This document shows, in pieces, positions 5,571-5,697 of a stretch of DNA of 5,697 bases. The DNA lies in assembly GCA_023416455.1 (NCBI GenBank), contig JAEZHQ010000659.1:1-5697 (forward strand), read 5' to 3'. This stretch comes from Pseudomonadota bacterium (GTDB lineage: Bacteria; Pseudomonadota; Alphaproteobacteria; Azospirillales; Azospirillaceae). The translations under genes and the position numbers were made by a program. The number at the start of each line of letters is the position of its first letter. Within the stretch, counting starts at the first letter, position 1. The notes beneath the pieces are model-generated. The model was given only the letters and a program-made list of their open reading frames with translations. It had not been told where the DNA came from and did not search any database.

Positions 5571-5697
5571 ACGCCCGCTTTATGAACGTCCCCTCGCCCC
5601 GGCTCGCCCTCCCGATCCTCGCCGCCCTTGTCCTGATCGCCGGAGCCGTCGCCGACAGCCACGCGCGCGGCGCCCGCGGCGGTGGCGGTGGCGGTGG
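5567..5697 (+). CDS. Exported glycine-rich protein, N-terminal part (runs off the window)
   Basis: The start ATG overlaps the previous stop as ATGA (5567-5570), a usual sign of translational coupling. Forty-three full codons are visible. Residues 1-34 form a signal peptide, with basic and polar start, hydrophobic core LALPILAALVLIAGAVA and a probable cut near ADSHA. The mature protein then begins RGARGGGGGG and continues in glycine as the window ends. I do not recognise the family. The size, further domains and stop lie outside. It may be a small secreted Gly/Arg-rich protein or the export end of a larger one. Its place in the same transcription unit suggests an envelope role, but nothing visible shows what it does. 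Confidence 0.7.
   Translation, partial: MNARFMNVPSPRLALPILAALVLIAGAVADSHARGARGGGGGG

Noticed and set aside
1..5697. tRNA, rRNA, CRISPR, insertion sequence, attachment site or riboswitch
   Set aside because: Nearly all bases are covered by supported genes, gaps are at most 40 bases, and no repeat-spacer pattern, transposase motif or tRNA-like cloverleaf was seen.

Overview
The window is a compact, very GC-rich stretch of bacterial chromosome. All supported genes are on the + strand, with gaps of 5 to 40 bases and one 4-base overlap. The base composition, the short spacers with Shine-Dalgarno sites, and the gene content (an MlaE with an N-terminal STAS-like domain, a single-MCE MlaD-like protein, a PqiC-like lipoprotein and a DUF2092-like periplasmic protein) suggest an alphaproteobacterium, possibly of the Azospirillum/Rhodospirillales kind. 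The organism is an inference; no marker gene is present.

Layout: (1) the 3' end of a glycine-zipper envelope protein (1-174); (2) a FabI-type enoyl-ACP reductase (209-979); (3) an ABC-type phospholipid transport cassette: permease mlaE (996-2117), ATPase mlaF (2128-2922), MCE substrate-binding protein mlaD (2963-3976) and a PqiC-type auxiliary outer-membrane lipoprotein (3982-4614); (4) an exported DUF2092-like protein (4641-5570); (5) the start of a second exported protein with a glycine-rich mature region (5567 to the window end, cut off). No gap exceeds 40 bases, and I saw no convincing terminator or promoter inside the cluster, so genes 2 to 5, and perhaps 1, are probably co-transcribed.

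How the genes may work together: MlaE and MlaF form the inner-membrane ABC engine. MlaD forms an MCE ring, with a long helical C-terminal part that could reach across the periplasm. The lipoprotein would anchor or receive at the outer membrane. The DUF2092-like protein may bind a lipid or lipoprotein in the periplasm. The FabI paralogue at the head of the cluster ties fatty-acid synthesis to this lipid-trafficking machine at least by position. The cassette combines Mla features (MlaE/MlaF) with Pqi features (a PqiB-like MCE loop and a PqiC-like lipoprotein) and shows no separate MlaB or MlaC. The individual families are known. The less ordinary parts are the fabI linkage, the DUF2092 and glycine-rich genes at the downstream end, and some FabI active-site substitutions. 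I see no RNA genes, CRISPR, insertion sequences or signs of recent transfer.
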